From JAAYBF01 sp963716445 (GTDB lineage: Bacteria; Actinomycetota; Thermoleophilia; Solirubrobacterales; Thermoleophilaceae): a stretch of DNA of 64,000 nt. Location of the stretch: assembly GCA_963716445.1 (NCBI GenBank), contig OY970313.1, positions 372,001 through 436,000 on the forward strand. Direction: 5' to 3'. The position numbers were made by a program, and so were the translations under genes. A model generated the notes under the pieces. It saw only the letters and a list, made by a program, of their open reading frames with translations. It was not told where the DNA came from and searched no databases. Each line of letters starts with the position of its first letter. Position 1 is the first letter of the stretch. Positions 61,153-64,000 of the stretch are shown here, piece after piece.

Positions 61153-61406
61153 AACGACCCAATCAGGACGGGCAGGGGTACATGTCTTGATGGGCCTTAC
61201 GGTCCGGACGGCGGGAGGCGCCGATACATGCGGCTACGCCCGAACCTATGTACCGGGCTTCCTCGGAGTGGCCGGCAGTCTCGCCGCACGGCCGGTCCGA
61301 CCCGGCACGGACCAATATACGCGCCGTTGGCGCGCGCGGATGTACAAAATCTCGCCGAGCCGTTTGTACTAATTGGTCTGACCAGTTTAGGCACCAGGGC
61401 CGGTTC
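61153..61406. other. Intergenic stretch with a GntR-type operator
   Basis: No coding potential that fits its neighbours. It contains AATTGGTCTGACCAGTT (61371-61387), an almost perfect match to the AATTGGTnnnACCAATT palindrome bound by FadR-subfamily GntR regulators such as PdhR and LldR. No GntR gene and no obvious target gene start is adjacent. Confidence 0.45.
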
Positions 61407-62366
61407 CTAAACCGCTCGGGGAGCGGAATCCGCGCCCCGCGCGGCATCGAGGGCGGCGCCATCGAGGATGTCGGCCTCGCTGACCTCGACCTCGTCGAGC
61501 TCGAACAGCCGCAACGCCTCGACGAGGATCGCCACGCCGGCGACGATCGTGGGCGCCCGCTCAGGATGCAGGCCCTTCGCCTTGCGCCGATCCTCGGTCG
61601 GCAGGAGGGCCAGCATCGCGAGGATCCGCTCGCAGGCGGCCAGGCTGAGGCGGTAGCCGTCGACCCGCTCGGGGTCGTAGGGATCGAGCTCTTGATCGAT
61701 CGCGGCGAGCGACGTGGGCGTGCCGGCGACGGCGATCGCGGCTCCGACGGCGGTGCGGATCCGCTCTGGCGCGGCGGCCGTCAGCGTGGCGCGCGCCTCC
61801 GCGGCGAGAGCCTCGAGCTGCTCGTGGCGTGGAGGGTCGCTCGCGATGTGGCGCTCGGTCTGGCGGACCGAGCCGAGGCGGGTGGAGACGTGGAAGGAGG
61901 GCTCTTGGCCGGGCCGGCCGATGACGAGCTCCGTGCTGCCGCCGCCGATGTCGATCACGAGGGTGTCCGCGGCTGCCGGGGGCGGGGCGCTGGCGCGGCG
62001 GTGCGTGGCGCCGAGGAAGGTCAGCCGCGCCTCCTCGTCGCCGTCGATCGTGCGGACGTCGAAGCCGAGCTGCGCGTGCACGCGGTCGGTCAGCTCGTGG
62101 CCGTTCTCGGCGTCGCGGACGGCGCTGGTCGCTACGGCGATGCGGCGCTCGGCGGCCGTCGCGTCGGCGATCTCGCGGTAGCGGGCGAGGGCGGCGCAGA
62201 CGCGCTCGATCGCCGCGGGGGCGAGGCGGCCACTTCCGTCGACGCCCTCGCCGAGGCGGGTGACCTCGGTGTGGCGCTCGACCTGGGTCAGCTGGCCGTC
62301 TGGGGACGCGTCGGCGATCAGCAGACGTGTCGAGTTGGTGCCGACGTCGGCGACGGCGATTCGCAT
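61407..62366 (-). CDS. Ppx/GppA-family exopolyphosphatase
   Basis: 319 aa, the short single-module form. RIAVADVGTNSTRLLIA and LVIDIGGGSTELVIG are the two phosphate loops of the actin-like fold; GEGVDGSGRL and the catalytic Glu region lie between. It hydrolyses polyphosphate or pppGpp; which cannot be told. The ATG at 62366 begins at the conserved strand. It lies 99 nt after the TetR gene on the same strand. Confidence 0.92.
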   Translation of the reverse strand: MRIAVADVGTNSTRLLIADASPDGQLTQVERHTEVTRLGEGVDGSGRLAPAAIERVCAALARYREIADATAAERRIAVATSAVRDAENGHELTDRVHAQLGFDVRTIDGDEEARLTFLGATHRRASAPPPAAADTLVIDIGGGSTELVIGRPGQEPSFHVSTRLGSVRQTERHIASDPPRHEQLEALAAEARATLTAAAPERIRTAVGAAIAVAGTPTSLAAIDQELDPYDPERVDGYRLSLAACERILAMLALLPTEDRRKAKGLHPERAPTIVAGVAILVEALRLFELDEVEVSEADILDGAALDAARGADSAPRAV

Positions 62367-62465
62367 CGCGCCGAACGCTACCCGCCGGGCAGCGCGCCGG
62401 GGCCGCGCCGGTCGCACCGAGATGTCGCGCGTCGCGCTGCTCCCGGCTTCAGGCCCCGCGAAGCG

Positions 62466-63077
62466 TCAACGGGCGCCGAGCGCGTCGAAGAGCCGCCCCA
62501 GCTCGGCGGCGACGGCGCGGTGGGCCCCCCGCTCGTCGTCGGCCCGCGCGGTGGTGAGAGCCGCCTCGCAGAGCGCGCCGAAGAGCAGCGCGGCGAGCGG
62601 CTCGACCGGCCGCGTGCGCAGGCGCCCGGCCTCCATCGACAGCCGCAATGCCTCCCGCAGCCCCTCGAGCAGCCCGGCCTCCGCCTCCCGGACGGCCGCG
62701 AAGCCGAGCACGGAGAACGAGTCGACCAGCACGATACGCTGCAGCTCGGGCTCGAGCGCCGCGTCGAGGAAGGCTCGGCAGGAGGCCTGGAGCCCCTCCC
62801 ATGGATCCTGCTCGCCTTCGAACGCCTCGGCGAGCGCGTGGGCCAGCCGCCTCTGCTCACGGTCGAAGACGGCCCGAAACAGCTCGCGCTTGCCGGCGAA
62901 GTGGTGGTAGAGCGCCCCCTTCGTGACGCCCGCCTCGGCGACCACGGCGTTCAGCGACGTCCCGCCGTAGCCCTCGCGCGCGAACAGGTCGCGGCCCGCG
63001 TCGAGCAGCGCCCCGCTCGTCGCCTCCCGCCGCTCGCTCTGAGTTCTCGCGGAGACCCGCGTCTCTGACGTCGTCAC
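62466..63077 (-). CDS. TetR-family transcriptional regulator
   Basis: 203 aa from GTG 63077 (a TTG at 63110 would extend it by 11). Helix-turn-helix near 38-60 (GGTSLNAVVAEAGVTKGALY) then HHFAGKRELF, the TetR signature. The C-terminal ligand domain is complete. Target unknown; the ppx-like gene downstream may be in the same transcript. Confidence 0.92.
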   Translation of the reverse strand: MTTSETRVSARTQSERREATSGALLDAGRDLFAREGYGGTSLNAVVAEAGVTKGALYHHFAGKRELFRAVFDREQRRLAHALAEAFEGEQDPWEGLQASCRAFLDAALEPELQRIVLVDSFSVLGFAAVREAEAGLLEGLREALRLSMEAGRLRTRPVEPLAALLFGALCEAALTTARADDERGAHRAVAAELGRLFDALGAR

Positions 63078-63161
63078 CCGACCAGCGTACCGAGGGTAGG
63101 AATGTTTCAAGCCCGCCGACCGTTGACGATCGGCCCTGGCTTGCTAGCCTTGTAGACGCGA

Positions 63162-63235
<74 letters not shown>

Positions 63236-63243
63236 TTCGCCGG

Positions 63244-63266
63244 AAAGCCGCTTGTAGAGCGGCTTT
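63244..63266 (+). terminator. Terminator after initiator tRNA
   Basis: AAAGCCGCT (63244-63252) pairs with AGCGGCTTT (63258-63266), loop of 5, with TTT closing the right arm. It starts 9 nt after the tRNA. Confidence 0.8.
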
Positions 63267-63551
63267 AGGCGTTCTTGGGGAGGTCTGCGGGAGGCTTGAA
63301 ATCGGGAAGTGGGCAACCAAGAGGGCAACAGCTCGCGCGAGACCGCCCCTTGCGCCTCGGTTGAAGTCCACCTAGCGTCACTGACGGCAAGCGACATAAG
63401 TGGCCCCGGCGCAGCGCGAACTGCCCGGGGCCTGGCACCGAAGAACCAACCTTCGATGCGTCGGGATCGTCCCACATGCCCGTCGGCTTGCCGGGCTGGG
63501 TCTCGGCGCGGTCGGGCCGGTTCCTTCGGTGCGCCACCGAAGGGAGCAGTC
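63267..63551. other. Non-coding gap after the initiator tRNA
   Basis: About 285 nt with no supported gene. Short open frames exist on both strands but lack ribosome sites and family features. Sequence near 63308-63330 (GGGCAACCAAGAGGGCAAC) is a short direct-repeat-like stretch. It could be remnant DNA at a tRNA integration site; this is weak inference. Confidence 0.35.
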
Positions 63552-63959
63552 ATGGCGATCACGATCAATCGGGAGCAGCGCGACGCGGTCTACCAGGAGA
63601 TCATGCTCGACCTCAGCGGGGTCGGGGACATCTTCCACGCGCTCAACGGCGACGACTACGAGAAGGCGCGCGAGTATCGCCGTCGCTTCGAGGACGACAT
63701 GCGCCTGCTCGACGATCTCGGCTGGGAGCCGGAGCGGGACGCCTACGAGTTCGAGCTGACGATGCCTCGCGCGGACCTCGCGCGTGCGTTGCGACGGCTC
63801 AGCGCCAGCGCCCGGTCGATGCTGCACACCCACATCGTCGAGCCGATCGAGGAGCGCCGCTACGCCGAGCGCGCGCTGGTCGCTCAGGGCGCCTACGGCG
63901 ACGTCCTGGCTCAGCTCGTCGGCGGCGAGCAGACAGACCACGGGGACGGGGCGCGGTGA
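63552..63959 (+). CDS. Hypothetical helical protein
   Basis: 135 aa. AAGGGAG lies 6-10 nt before the ATG. All-helical, acidic; contains INREQRDAVYQEIMLDLSGV and SARSMLHTHIVEPIEERR. No domain recognised. Its TGA overlaps the GTG of the next gene, so it is the first gene of an operon that leaves the window. Confidence 0.75.
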   Translation: MAITINREQRDAVYQEIMLDLSGVGDIFHALNGDDYEKAREYRRRFEDDMRLLDDLGWEPERDAYEFELTMPRADLARALRRLSASARSMLHTHIVEPIEERRYAERALVAQGAYGDVLAQLVGGEQTDHGDGAR

Positions 63960-64000
63960 GCACCACGCCGGGCGCTCCGGTCGAAACCCCGAAGCAGGCG
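63956..64000 (+). CDS. Start of an unknown gene, cut by window edge
   Basis: A GTG overlapping the previous stop (GTGA) opens a frame of 15 codons to the edge: MSTTPGAPVETPKQA. Too short to assign. Confidence 0.5.
   Translation, partial: MSTTPGAPVETPKQA

Noticed and set aside
61163..61462. 99-aa minus-strand ORF after the ThDP enzyme
   Set aside because: No ribosome site or family features, and it overlaps the end of the ppx-like gene.
63265..63537. Integrase remnant downstream of initiator tRNA
   Set aside because: The minus-strand frame lacks the tyrosine-recombinase R-H-R-Y residues; kept only as an unexplained gap.

Overview
The window is GC-rich bacterial chromosome carrying core metabolism and housekeeping genes with little accessory DNA. 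GTG and occasional TTG starts, 1-4 nt stop/start overlaps (GTGA, ATGA, TAGTG), a PucR regulator, bL25 with a long acidic tail, a eukaryotic-like NADP isocitrate dehydrogenase and an R2-like ligand-binding oxidase all suit a high-GC actinobacterium. My best guess is class Thermoleophilia (Solirubrobacterales-like). That placement is inference; no rRNA gene is present to confirm it.

Layout. 1-6.4 kb: a TCA-cycle block. On the minus strand an M50 site-2 protease is followed by sdhA, sdhB and the first 22 codons of an sdhE-like CCG-domain gene cut by the window edge. icd and mdh lie divergently on the plus strand. 6.4-8.4 kb: a small basic wHTH protein, an SRPBCC protein and an NAD(P)-binding protein. 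8.6-13.0 kb: a Cys-rich mini-protein, an MBL hydrolase, Hsp20, Lon and a small membrane protein. 13.0-19.8 kb: a TetR/MMPL exporter pair with matching operators, a PhaC-like synthase with an alpha/beta hydrolase, an FkbM methyltransferase and a BASS transporter. 19.8-25.6 kb: glyS, an FmdB-type zinc ribbon protein, an LCP ligase, a ROK kinase, rsmI and an M23 peptidase. 25.6-31.5 kb: a tightly packed operon metG-tatD-rsmA-ispE-DedA/PAP2-small membrane protein, ending in a 95-bp tandem hairpin repeat. 31.7-46.3 kb: pucR-like gene, tRNA-Gln, glmU-prs, a DUF2269 protein, an AarF/UbiB kinase, rplY-pth-mfd-PPIase-mazG-eno-ftsB. 46.3-54 kb: small proteins, a DUF2090 protein, a GCS2 ligase, a degenerate rhomboid, an UPF0173 hydrolase, a lipoprotein and R2lox. 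53.5-64 kb: an ECF sigma factor fused to a zinc anti-sigma-like region, tRNA-Leu, a SpoIIE phosphatase, a secreted eight-repeat protein, a quinone-oxidoreductase-like MDR enzyme, a ThDP enzyme, a Ppx/GppA phosphatase, TetR, initiator tRNA-Met and an uncharacterised gene pair at the edge.

Most notable observations: (1) an E-type (archaeal-like) succinate dehydrogenase whose SdhB has an extra cysteine at the centre-3 position. (2) A dispersed hairpin element in two intergenic copies whose stems differ by two compensatory base-pair changes. (3) A second dispersed REP/MITE-like family with five full or internally deleted copies between 49 and 60 kb. (4) A 95-bp palindromic tandem repeat. (5) A shared TetR operator motif linking the MMPL exporter to the distant R2lox gene. 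(6) A sigma/anti-sigma fusion and a rhomboid lacking its catalytic residues.
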